From assembly GCA_002490775.1 (NCBI GenBank), contig DKUR01000036.1:1-27034 (forward strand): a DNA stretch of 27,034 bases, read 5' to 3'. Below, one piece after another: positions 1 through 7,012 of this stretch (the first letter of the stretch is position 1; each line of letters starts with the position of its first letter). This DNA is from Lachnospiraceae bacterium UBA7199 (lineage in GTDB: Bacteria; Bacillota; Clostridia; Lachnospirales; Lachnospiraceae). The position numbers and the translations under genes are program-made. A model generated the notes under the pieces. The model was not told where the DNA came from. It saw only the letters and a program-made list of their open reading frames with translations, and did not search any database.

Positions 1-46
1 GCTGAAGATTCCGAGAAGTTATATATTAAAAAAGGAGGAATTTTTT

Positions 47-655
47 ATGCAGAAGTATTCGCTTAGTGTAACCAACAATTCAAACTCTTTTGGAAATATA
101 TGTGTGTTCCAGACTTTGCCGGAGCAACCGGAAAATATGGCCAGCCTTGTATGGTTCAGCAAGTCTGCTCAGCCTGGTACTACAGTGAAATTTGACTGGA
201 ACATTGATTACAATTTTGCATGGTCCTTTGAGAGCGGATTGCCTCCCGGCACTGCTTTTAATGCAATACAGACAATTGAGGCAGAGCCTTTCGATATTGC
301 CAAGAATTCCATCGGTTTAACCAAGGAGTCAGGTGCATACCATTTTATAAAAACAAACAGTACAACAAGAGCAGGAAAACTTGGCATTTATACAGATCAG
401 ACTGTTCCTCATGGAGAAGCATCTGTCGGCATTGGTATGTCTGGCAGCGGTGCATTTGTAGTACCTGCAACGCCGAATTATAACTTCACTTTTACACCTC
501 ACCCAAAATACTGGGTAACATTTGGAGATTATGATAAGGGTGAAGTACTGGATATTGAATCTTTAACTGACGCAGCGGAAATTATTTTCGAACCGAATGT
601 TTATTCCATGAAAGCAGTATTAGAAAATGACAATGTTTGGAGAGTTAAAGGTTGA
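47..655 (+). CDS. RhiA-like protein in prophage late region
   Basis: A 202-residue soluble protein with no signal peptide or membrane segment. The N-terminus (KYSLSVTNNSNSFGNICVFQ), the following 'SLVWFSKSA' stretch and the later 'FDWNIDYNFAWS' stretch resemble, from memory, the RhiA family, named after a quorum-sensing-controlled rhizosphere-expressed protein of Rhizobium leguminosarum whose biochemical role is not known. The start is secure: AAAAGGAGG lies just upstream at about 32-40, with an A/T-rich spacer. It is the first gene in the window. A hairpin overlaps its stop (650-670) and a T-tailed terminator follows, so it ends its own transcription unit. Its place before holin and endolysin genes suggests it travels with the prophage, but nothing in the sequence gives its function there. 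The family call is moderately sure; function is unknown. Confidence 0.6.
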   Translation: MQKYSLSVTNNSNSFGNICVFQTLPEQPENMASLVWFSKSAQPGTTVKFDWNIDYNFAWSFESGLPPGTAFNAIQTIEAEPFDIAKNSIGLTKESGAYHFIKTNSTTRAGKLGIYTDQTVPHGEASVGIGMSGSGAFVVPATPNYNFTFTPHPKYWVTFGDYDKGEVLDIESLTDAAEIIFEPNVYSMKAVLENDNVWRVKG

Positions 656-696
656 AAGAAACTTTCAACCAACGGATTTTAAAGATTGTATATGTG

Positions 697-742
697 AAAA
701 GCAGTGTGGTATCTGATGATATCCATTGCTTTTTATTTTTTT
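697..742 (+). terminator. Rho-independent terminator after the RhiA-like gene
   Basis: AAAAGCA...TATC (from 697) pairs with GATATCCATTGCTTTT (718-733) around a TGAT loop, with one bulge. A T-rich tail (TTTTATTTTTTT, to 742) follows. A second perfect 9-bp hairpin, GGTTGAAAG/CTTTCAACC with an AAA loop, sits at 650-670 over the stop codon of the preceding gene. The structure lies inside the longest open frame of the next gene and argues that this gene starts at 832 rather than 652. Confidence 0.7.
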
Positions 743-831
743 GCAGATTTTATGATTGGCTGTTTACAAATTTCTTTTTATTACCTCTTTCTTATATAGC
801 CGGCAAAATTATGGAAAGGAAAGGTAATGAT

Positions 832-1638
832 ATGGATACGAATTTAGAGGAAAACAGGGTACTTTTTGCAGCGGGAGATGGCACAGCGGAAAATCCCTTT
901 GTTATTTTGGACAGGGACGGGCTTGAAGCTGTTTCTGATAATTTGTCTGCTCATTATAAGCTGGGGGCGGATATTGATCTTTTGGGAGAGGCGTTTGTGC
1001 CGATAGGGACATCTTCATCCTCCTTTAACGGAACCCTTGACGGGGACGGCCATGCGGTGAGAGGGCTGAAGGTATCGGCGGACGGCTATGCAGGGCTGTT
1101 TGGAAAGGCCAGCAGTGCGTCATTTAAGAACCTGACGATAGAAGGAGCGGAGATAGAGTCCACGAAAAGCCATGCAGGGACCCTTGCAGGATATGTAAAC
1201 GGAGGAAGCATCACGAGATGCAGCGTGTCCGGAACGCTTGCAGGAAAGGATTTGACCGGAGGATATGCGGGAGAGGCGTCAGGGAACGTAAAGGTGCAGG
1301 AATGCCGCATGGAAGGAAGCGTCAGAGCGTCAGGAAACACCGGGGGATTTTTTGGAAAGGTATCAGGAACGACAGAAAGGGTATCGGCAGAAACCAGCAG
1401 ATGGATAAAGGCAGCAGGAGTAAGGGCATTAAAAACAATGGCGCAGACAGCAGCGGCAACGATTGGCACAGCGGCAGTATTGGGAGATGTGAACTGGATT
1501 ATGACAGCTTCTGCTTCCCTGCTGGCAGGTATTTTGTCGCTATTGACATCTATTGCTGGCTTGCCGGAATTGAAAGAAGAACAGACACTTTTTTCAGATA
1601 AAGCGATAGAAAAGATGGAAGGGAGGAAAAGGATGTGA
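832..1638 (+). CDS. GLUG-repeat protein fused to r1t-type phage holin
   Basis: A 268-residue protein. Residues about 15-185 carry GLUG-type repeats (GYAGLFGKASSASFKNLTIEG, HAGTLAGYVNGGSITRCSVSG, TGGFFGKVSG), a motif usually found in surface or secreted bacterial proteins. Residues about 189-250 look like an r1t-family holin: a basic amphipathic start (WIKAAGVRALKTMAQTAAAT), then a hydrophobic pair of segments with 'DVNWIMTASASLLAGILSLL' and 'TSIAGLP', ending in a charged tail. Holins make lesions in the cytoplasmic membrane that release or activate endolysin. The frame is open back to 652, but a terminator (697-742) interrupts it and AGGAAAGG stands just before ATG 832, so that start is chosen; ATG 811 is possible. 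The stop overlaps the endolysin GTG start by 4 bases, which implies translational coupling. The fusion is unusual; the holin domain call is fairly firm. Confidence 0.75.
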   Translation: MDTNLEENRVLFAAGDGTAENPFVILDRDGLEAVSDNLSAHYKLGADIDLLGEAFVPIGTSSSSFNGTLDGDGHAVRGLKVSADGYAGLFGKASSASFKNLTIEGAEIESTKSHAGTLAGYVNGGSITRCSVSGTLAGKDLTGGYAGEASGNVKVQECRMEGSVRASGNTGGFFGKVSGTTERVSAETSRWIKAAGVRALKTMAQTAAATIGTAAVLGDVNWIMTASASLLAGILSLLTSIAGLPELKEEQTLFSDKAIEKMEGRKRM

Positions 1639-2690
1639 AAATAGGCGTAAACTGCGGTCATACTTTATGTGGTGCAGGAAGCGGTGCAGAGGGGCTGTTT
1701 CGGGAATCTGAGCATACAAGACTGGTGGGATATGCCCTTATGGAGAAACTAAGAGGTGCAGGAGTTGATGTGGTGGATTGTACCATAGATAAGGCAGATA
1801 CAAGACAGGAATACCTTACAAAAGTCACAGCCCTTGCCAACAGGGAAGAGCTTGACTGGTTTATCAGTATTCATTTTAATGCTTCCTCCTCCCATAAGGG
1901 GCAGGGAGTGGAAATTTATACTTACAAAGGAAAACAGTATCCAGAGGCAGAAGCTATCTGTGAAAAAATGGAAAGGCTTGGATTTATAAATCGTGGAGTA
2001 AAGCAAGGTAACGGTTTGTACGTAATCCGTAAAACGAAAGCAAAGGCTATGCTGATTGAAGTGTGCTTCTGCGATAATCAGCAGGATGTGGATATCTATT
2101 ATCACGCAGGAGCTGCCAAGGCGGTTTCCCAAATTATTTTTAATTGTATTTACGGACAGGGGGGAAATGACAAAAGTGCTGGCAAGGCGCAGGAGAAAAC
2201 AGAAAAGCAGGCCGCCTTTATAGAGCTTGTGGGAACAATTGCCAGAAAGGACTGGAAGGAAAGGAGGATTATGCTGCCCTCCGTAGTGATTGCGCAGGCA
2301 ATCAAGGAATCTGCATGGGGGACATCTGAATTGGCCCGTAAGGCTAATGCGCTGTTTGGAATCAAGGAAAACGGTTGGAAAGGCCGGGTTTATATTAAGG
2401 AAGCGATAGAACAAAGACCGGATGGAAGTTATTATCGGGTAGATGATACCAGATGGCGGAGCTATGATGATTGGGAGCAGTCTGTACTGGATCACAACAA
2501 TTATATTGCCACAAGAAGCACAGATGGAGGAAATAGCCTGCGCTATGGGCCTGTGATCGGCTGTGGTGATCCAGAACTTGTGTGCTGGTACCTGCAAAGA
2601 TGCGGTTATGCAACGTCCATCACTTATGCAGAGTCATTGCTTAATGATTATTTGGTTAAGTATGACCTTACGACTTATGATGAGATATAA
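1635..2690 (+). CDS. Two-domain endolysin: N-acetylmuramoyl-L-alanine amidase plus glucosaminidase
   Basis: 351 residues, no signal peptide, so export would depend on the holin. Residues 1-175 form an Amidase_3 domain; the zinc and catalytic residues are visible as H9 (NCGHT), E24 (FRESEH), H80 (ISIHFNAS) and E142 (MLIEVCF). It cuts the bond between MurNAc and L-Ala of peptidoglycan. Residues about 190-345 form a glucosaminidase domain of the FlgJ/LytG type with the probable catalytic glutamate E225 in 'AQAIKESAWGTS' and the downstream 'ANALFGIK' signature; it cuts the glycan strand. The start is GTG at 1635, overlapping the holin stop (ATGTGA), with GGGAGGAAAAGG just upstream. Both domains look intact. 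Position after a holin marks it as a phage lysis enzyme rather than a housekeeping autolysin. Confidence 0.9.
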   Translation: MKIGVNCGHTLCGAGSGAEGLFRESEHTRLVGYALMEKLRGAGVDVVDCTIDKADTRQEYLTKVTALANREELDWFISIHFNASSSHKGQGVEIYTYKGKQYPEAEAICEKMERLGFINRGVKQGNGLYVIRKTKAKAMLIEVCFCDNQQDVDIYYHAGAAKAVSQIIFNCIYGQGGNDKSAGKAQEKTEKQAAFIELVGTIARKDWKERRIMLPSVVIAQAIKESAWGTSELARKANALFGIKENGWKGRVYIKEAIEQRPDGSYYRVDDTRWRSYDDWEQSVLDHNNYIATRSTDGGNSLRYGPVIGCGDPELVCWYLQRCGYATSITYAESLLNDYLVKYDLTTYDEI

Positions 2691-2721
2691 ATGTAAGGAA
2701 AATATAAGCGGGTTTTTTGTC

Positions 2722-2750
2722 TTGAGGAAACATATACAATGCGTTAAGAT
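2722..2750 (+). promoter_or_regulatory. Candidate sigma-A promoter for the SIR2-like gene
   Basis: TTGAGG (2722-2727), 17-base spacer, TAAGAT (2745-2750), in the 117-base gap after the endolysin. The hexamers match the consensus at 4 and 5 of 6 positions. It would give the SIR2 gene expression independent of the phage late operon. Confidence 0.45.
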
Positions 2751-2807
2751 ATATTCAGATTGATTTTCAAATTTGTAGGTTGGCGAATGTGCAGGGAGAA
2801 AGAAAGT

Positions 2808-4457
2808 ATGAAGAATCTTAAAAAATTGTCAATCTGGGCAGGAGCAGGTATATCTATGGACAGCCCCACTGGTTTGCCATCAGGTCCACAATTGATGGAT
2901 TTTGTTTGTGATCAGGTTTTAATGTATAAATTTGAAATAATGAATCTATGGAGAGAAGTAAATGAAATTATTGGGGATGATCCGCGGTGCGTAAAGTATC
3001 CAAGAATGGAGCTCCTTCTGTCAAGTGTTGCATTTGTGGAAAGATATTTGGTAGATGGAAAATTCATGCGTGGATTTGAAGTTTTTAACGAAATGAAATT
3101 TAATTATAATCATATATTGCTGGCCAGTCTGCTTCATGGCGGTGTCACGATATTTACGGCAAATTTTGATATGTGTATTGAAAAAGCTTACGAATATTTG
3201 TACCATGAAAACTTGATTGGAAAAGGAAAGAAGGAGAAAAAGGAAATAATATACAAAACAAAAGAAGGAGCAGAAATTATCCATTTTCATGGAACAAGTA
3301 TCAGCGGAAGGGCAATGGGTAATACATTAGAAAATATTACAAAAATTACAGAAAAGGCGATTTTTAAGCGTATTATTGACAGCTTTAAAGCAGGAAGGGA
3401 AAATGTTTTTGTAGGTTATAGTTTATCAGATTTATATGATATCAACAGTATTATCAGACGTATATATGAAAATTCATTTGATTGTACAGATAAAAATTAT
3501 GTGTGTAATCATGAGGGCTATGACAATGCACTGACGGTCAAGGCGGAAAGTTTGTTTCGAGGAAAGGTAGAAGCATTAAATGAAAATACTACAGAATATT
3601 TGAAAAAAGTTTGTCTGGATTTTATGGATAATGTACTGCCGGATACTATATCGAAAGATGAAATAAGTGTTGCATGGAGAGAGCATTTTTGCAGAAGAAT
3701 ATCTATTACGAAAGAATTGCAGGTGATGTGCACAATTGATTTCTTAAACAAACTGAATATAGCGGTGGATAAAGTTAATATAAAATTGTTTGATGAATAT
3801 GAAGCGATTCGAGAAAAAATTACTTCAGACAAAAGGATAATCATAGAGTACCATTTAGCAGCAAATTCAGAACATTATTTTCACTCCCATGAATACAGCC
3901 GGGTAGATGAGTATCACAAGAAAGCATTGCTTGACCGTAATACGTTATTTGCAGATGATTTATATAATTTAGAAAAAGACATTGCGGACAGTAAACTGTC
4001 ATTGAAAGAGGCTGTTCAATGTTCTTTTTGGAGTCATAAACAGGGAAGATTGATGTCCAACTATATGAAACTGCTAAAACATTCTATAGTATCTAATGAT
4101 AAAGAATACAAAAACATAGATGAAATTAAAGAAATACTGAAAATTGTTGATCATATTGATGCTGGAGACAGTATAAGTCTTGTGCTGCTGGCTGCTTTAT
4201 TAAGGTATCGTATGGTGATTGAAATTGTATTGAATCATCAAGAGACTTCCTTTTATAAAGAAGCCATGGATATGTATTACGATATAGGAACTTTGGAAGG
4301 GGTTATTTCAACTTATATTGATAAAGCTGTTGCAGAGTATAGTTATAGACAGAAGACGCTTTCTTGTAAATATATGCCAGAGCTTGAAAAAGCAATAAAG
4401 ATTTCTCAAGTGATTGGTTCCTATAAATATCAAAATATATTAAAATTGTACGAATAA
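2808..4457 (+). CDS. SIR2-like NADase-type protein, candidate prophage-encoded phage defence effector
   Basis: 549 residues. Residues 1 to about 260 form a SIR2-like Rossmann domain: 'WAGAGIS' (residues 10-16) for NAD binding, 'TANFD' with N119 and D121, the probable catalytic H161 in 'HFHGTS', and 'GYSLSD' (203-208). The rest (about 270-549) is helical with no recognised motif. In bacterial defence systems (ThsA of Thoeris, DSR1/DSR2, SIR2-HerA, prokaryotic Argonaute-associated SIR2) such domains hydrolyse NAD+ and stop phage growth by killing or stalling the cell. There is no zinc-binding Cys4 set, which argues against a protein deacetylase. The frame opens at 2760 but ATG 2808 has GGAGAA at 2795-2800 and starts directly on the SIR2 fold. 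AT-rich, with its own promoter and terminator, placed after the endolysin like a moron. The defence role is inferred from family and position. Confidence 0.8.
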   Translation: MKNLKKLSIWAGAGISMDSPTGLPSGPQLMDFVCDQVLMYKFEIMNLWREVNEIIGDDPRCVKYPRMELLLSSVAFVERYLVDGKFMRGFEVFNEMKFNYNHILLASLLHGGVTIFTANFDMCIEKAYEYLYHENLIGKGKKEKKEIIYKTKEGAEIIHFHGTSISGRAMGNTLENITKITEKAIFKRIIDSFKAGRENVFVGYSLSDLYDINSIIRRIYENSFDCTDKNYVCNHEGYDNALTVKAESLFRGKVEALNENTTEYLKKVCLDFMDNVLPDTISKDEISVAWREHFCRRISITKELQVMCTIDFLNKLNIAVDKVNIKLFDEYEAIREKITSDKRIIIEYHLAANSEHYFHSHEYSRVDEYHKKALLDRNTLFADDLYNLEKDIADSKLSLKEAVQCSFWSHKQGRLMSNYMKLLKHSIVSNDKEYKNIDEIKEILKIVDHIDAGDSISLVLLAALLRYRMVIEIVLNHQETSFYKEAMDMYYDIGTLEGVISTYIDKAVAEYSYRQKTLSCKYMPELEKAIKISQVIGSYKYQNILKLYE

Positions 4458-4500
4458 AGGAAATTACATGCATTTATTTTCAATGGAAAAAGAAATCTCT

Positions 4501-4548
4501 GTATTAAAAAGGCTTACCGCCGGTTAAGACGATAAGCCTTTTTAATAC
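4501..4548. terminator. Bidirectional terminator with 16-bp stem
   Basis: GTATTAAAAAGGCTTA (4501-4516) is perfectly repeated in inverse at 4533-4548 around a 16-base loop. The stem carries A5 on one side and T5 on the other, so it can stop transcription from the SIR2 gene on the plus strand and from the small gene at 4590-4829 on the minus strand. Confidence 0.85.
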
Positions 4549-4589
4549 AATGATGGTTCGCAGAGCGTGGCGGCATGAAGCATATACGT

Positions 4590-4829
4590 TTAGCCCTTAT
4601 CTGTCATGTATTTCATAAGCATCTGTACGTCTTCATGGTCAGAAGCTACCAGCTCCATTTCATTAATGAAAGTATTATCATTAAAGAGCTTGGAAATAGC
4701 AAGATATTTGGTCAGCTCAGACTTTAAATTAAGACGGTCTCCCTGACTGGAAACCAGTTCTACTGTACCTTTACATTTTTTAATTGTGTCCAGAAATTGT
4801 TCTACATCATCAATGTTATAAATTTTCAT
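4590..4829 (-). CDS. Small conserved hypothetical protein (79 aa)
   Basis: A 79-residue acidic protein beginning MKIYNIDDVEQFLDTIKKCK, with no signal peptide or membrane segment. A good AAGGAGGAATT site precedes the ATG. It resembles small Lachnospiraceae proteins that are sometimes automatically labelled 'polya polymerase' with no supporting domain; that label should not be taken as function. It stands alone on the minus strand, converging on the SIR2 gene through the shared terminator at 4501-4548. It probably marks the return to host sequence after the prophage region. Real gene: likely. Function: unknown. Confidence 0.7.
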   Translation of the reverse strand: MKIYNIDDVEQFLDTIKKCKGTVELVSSQGDRLNLKSELTKYLAISKLFNDNTFINEMELVASDHEDVQMLMKYMTDKG

Positions 4830-5146
4830 AATAATTCCTCCTTACATAATAACTTATGTGTTTTACTTCGTGCTTATTTTATCAATGTGCTTTCACGTAT
4901 ACAATATTCAATGTGCAGAAATTTATTGAATTTTATGGGGCAAAGTATAAAAAATGTACAGAAAAGAGGATTAGATTGGAAGAATTTTAAACTTTTGACA
5001 ATACTGCGCATAAAAAAGCAGGATTTTTCTTTTCTTTTTCTTTAGAATATCATTAAGAGGCAGGTCCGAAAAGTGTATTTTGATCTTTGACTGCAATATA
5101 TGGAACAACTGTGTGTGAAAAGATAATGAAAGGGCAGGGATAAAGC
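4830..5146. other. Divergent intergenic region, no gene seen
   Basis: 317 AT-rich bases between the divergent 79-residue gene and the AraC/GyrI gene. It must hold promoters for both. No -35/-10 pair with good spacing could be picked with confidence; TTGACA at 4996-5001 lacks a convincing -10 partner. The open frames across it have no ribosome binding sites and look non-coding. Confidence 0.5.
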
Positions 5147-6037
5147 ATGGAATGGTTATCAAGTTTAAAAGCAGCAATTGATTACATGGAGGGGCATCTG
5201 CTATGCAGCGTTGGCGCCGGCGAAGTGGCGGATGTTATTCATATCTCTTCCTTTCATTTTCAGAGAGGATTTAAAATTGTGACCGGATACTCTGTAGGGG
5301 AATATTTAAGGAACCGCAGGCTGTATCTGGCAGGGCTGGACGTGATTAAGGGAGAGGAAAAGGTGATTGATCTGGCATATAAATATGGATATGATACGCC
5401 TGAAAGTTTTACCAAAGCTTTTTCCCGGTTTCATGGATGTTCCCCCATGCAGCTTAAGACGCAGCCTGCCAGGATCAGGGTTTTCTTGCCCCTGAAAATT
5501 GAGATTGTCATTAAAGGAGGAAATGAGATGGATTACACTGTTGAGAAAATGGAGGCATTTAAGGTGATAGGATTTGAGAAAGAAATTTCTTTTGAGTCGG
5601 GGTATCAGGAGATCCCCCAATTTTGGAATGAGTTTTTGGATAAGTACATGAAGCCTGTGCAAAAGTCAGGACATACTGAAAAGGAACTTCAGCAGGCAGT
5701 TAAGGACTGGGAAATCGGTTTGTTTGGAATCTGTATTGGTGATACTTCACAGGAAAATAAGTTCAGATATATGATTGCCGGTTTTTATAAGGAAGGTAAG
5801 ATTCCAGAGGGCATGACAGTTTATGAACTGCCTGCTTATGAATGGGTGAAGTTTAAATGTACCGGGCCTATGCCGGAAGCTCTTCAGACAGTAAATACTC
5901 GGATTTTTAAGGAATGGCTTCCGGGAAACCCGGAGTATGAAATTGCTGATAACATTAATGTGGAGTGGTATTCAAAGGGGGATATGCAGAGTGTTGACTA
6001 TGAAAGTGCAATTTGGATTCCCGTTAAGCGCAAGTAG
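5147..6037 (+). CDS. AraC-family regulator with GyrI-like effector-binding domain
   Basis: 296 residues. Residues about 8-108 form the two helix-turn-helix motifs of the AraC family ('VADVIHISSFHFQRGFKIVT' and 'VIDLAYKYGYDTPESFTKAF', followed by 'FHGCSPMQLK'). Residues about 127-294 form a GyrI/SOUL-like small-molecule binding domain (AraC_E_bind type) starting MDYTVEKMEAFKVIGFE. Proteins of this layout (Rob, SAV-type and many clostridial regulators) bind hydrophobic ligands or drugs and control efflux or stress genes. The only upstream ribosome binding site is weak (AGGG-rich at about 5129-5138). A very strong internal site (5513-5520) precedes an in-frame ATG at 5528, so the effector domain may also be made alone. 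The convergent ABC exporter operon next door is a possible but unproven target. Confidence 0.88.
   Translation: MEWLSSLKAAIDYMEGHLLCSVGAGEVADVIHISSFHFQRGFKIVTGYSVGEYLRNRRLYLAGLDVIKGEEKVIDLAYKYGYDTPESFTKAFSRFHGCSPMQLKTQPARIRVFLPLKIEIVIKGGNEMDYTVEKMEAFKVIGFEKEISFESGYQEIPQFWNEFLDKYMKPVQKSGHTEKELQQAVKDWEIGLFGICIGDTSQENKFRYMIAGFYKEGKIPEGMTVYELPAYEWVKFKCTGPMPEALQTVNTRIFKEWLPGNPEYEIADNINVEWYSKGDMQSVDYESAIWIPVKRK
5513..5530 (+). promoter_or_regulatory. Strong internal Shine-Dalgarno and in-frame ATG within the AraC/GyrI gene
   Basis: AAAGGAGG (5513-5520), 7-base spacer, ATG at 5528, in frame with the gene that starts at 5147. It stands exactly at the boundary between the DNA-binding and effector-binding domains, and is much better than the site at the annotated start. 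It could yield a 170-residue stand-alone GyrI-like protein. Confidence 0.6.
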
Positions 6038-6042
6038 GGAAA

Positions 6043-6160
6043 GCAGCCGCCTGCCACTGAATTATTGTTTCTGCCGCAGCCGCCTGCCATAGAACGATTG
6101 CCAGTGATTCTGCCGCCTGTTGTGAGTCGTTAAGAGACATAACAGGCGGTGCATTCACTG
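6043..6160. repeat. GC-rich repeats and long inverted repeat between convergent genes
   Basis: GCAGCCGCCTGCCA occurs at 6043-6056 and 6076-6089, and a third related CTGCCGCCTG follows at 6110, at roughly 33-base steps. The last copy is one arm of an inverted repeat: CAGTGATTCTGCCGCCTGTT (6102-6121) pairs with AACAGGCGGTGCATTCACTG (6141-6160) at 15 of 20 positions, with a perfect 9-bp core CCGCCTGTT/AACAGGCGG. No T-run follows, so this is not a classical terminator, but its place between two convergent genes suggests transcript-end or REP-like function. It is clearly more GC-rich than its surroundings. Confidence 0.55.
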
Positions 6161-6168
6161 ACCGAAAA

Positions 6169-6942
6169 TTAAGAGCCGCAGGAAGTATAGTGCCTTACCC
6201 CCAGCTTCCAAAAGAAAAGACAGGGGAAGAAAAACAGGCTGGCCGCTGCAGGCAGCAGGCAGTAATAAGGCTTTCCCCGATCGAGCAGGTAAAGCAGAGG
6301 ATAATATTGGATGAGTCCATAGGGAATTACGAAGGTACAAAAGAGCAGCACTCTTTTTCCATAAATACAGACAGGATATTTGCCATATTCCCTTGCACCA
6401 TCTGTAAAAATATTAACAAATTCTAACCCTTCTATCGTAAAAAAGCACAGGGAGGCATAAAGAAGAAAAATTCCGCAAAACACGATGGTGCCTCCCATCA
6501 GCATGAAAAGAACAGTGAGTACCTTTCCTAAGGTCCACCTCACACTGCTGACTGCAAATCCATAGGAAAACATTACGACAGCCTGAAGGATGCGTCCAAT
6601 CCGGCTGAACTCAATGCGGCTTCCTAAAACCTGAAGAATTTCATTTCGTGGTCTTACCAGTACCCTGTCAAAATCTCCCTGTTTGACCATAGAATCAAAG
6701 GTGTCAAATCCTCTGGCAACAGATTCCGCCAGAGAAAATTCCATAAGTGTAATGCCAAAGCATAAAAGTACTTCTTCGTAAGTAAATCCGCTTACATTGT
6801 TAAAACGCTGAAACATAAAGTACATACCTAAAAAAACGTTAAAAGATACCAAAAACTGACCGATGCAGGAAAGAAAAAATGAGGTCTTGTACTCCATAAT
6901 ACTTTTTAAGTGCATCATAAAAAATTTTCCATATAATCGCAC
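6169..6942 (-). CDS. ABC-2 type permease, COG3694-like
   Basis: 257 residues with about six hydrophobic segments (for example 'FFLSCIGQFLVSFNVFLGMYF', 'VLTVLFMLMGGTIVFCGIFL', 'LLPAAASLFFFPCLFFW'). The 'GDFDRVLVRPRN' stretch is typical of COG3694-type membrane subunits, which pair with a COG4587 permease and a COG4586 ATPase to form an exporter of unknown substrate. The frame is open to an ATG at 6981, but a perfect AAAGGAGG site lies at 6950-6957, inside that extension, and points to GTG 6942, whose product starts VRLYGKFFMMHLKS as expected for the family. It is the third gene of a minus-strand operon, 70 bases after the other permease. Substrate cannot be deduced. Confidence 0.85.
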   Translation of the reverse strand: MRLYGKFFMMHLKSIMEYKTSFFLSCIGQFLVSFNVFLGMYFMFQRFNNVSGFTYEEVLLCFGITLMEFSLAESVARGFDTFDSMVKQGDFDRVLVRPRNEILQVLGSRIEFSRIGRILQAVVMFSYGFAVSSVRWTLGKVLTVLFMLMGGTIVFCGIFLLYASLCFFTIEGLEFVNIFTDGAREYGKYPVCIYGKRVLLFCTFVIPYGLIQYYPLLYLLDRGKPYYCLLPAAASLFFFPCLFFWKLGVRHYTSCGS

Positions 6943-7012
6943 GAGAAATCCTCCTTTCTTGGAATTTATAGTTAACGACATTAGAAATTATTATGTTATT
7001 TACTATATAGAT

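Noticed and set aside
652..831. N-terminal extension of the GLUG/holin gene to ATG 652
   Set aside because: A terminator hairpin with T-tail (697-742) lies in it and the residues look random; ATG 832 has a proper ribosome binding site.
1086..1661. 191-codon minus-strand open frame opposite the GLUG/holin gene
   Set aside because: Shadow frame of a strongly supported plus-strand gene, with no ribosome binding site or domain.
1749..2597. 282-codon minus-strand open frame opposite the endolysin
   Set aside because: The plus strand carries two clear enzyme domains with catalytic residues; the minus frame has composition typical of an antisense shadow.
2563..2763. Short plus-strand frame at the end of the endolysin
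   Set aside because: Overlaps the endolysin in another frame and has no start signals.
4797..5045. 82-codon plus-strand frame in the intergenic region
   Set aside because: No ribosome binding site, overlaps the start of a supported minus-strand gene, AT-driven composition.
6943..6981. ATG 6981 as start of the ABC permease
   Set aside because: A perfect AAAGGAGG at 6950-6957 lies inside this extension and points to GTG 6942.
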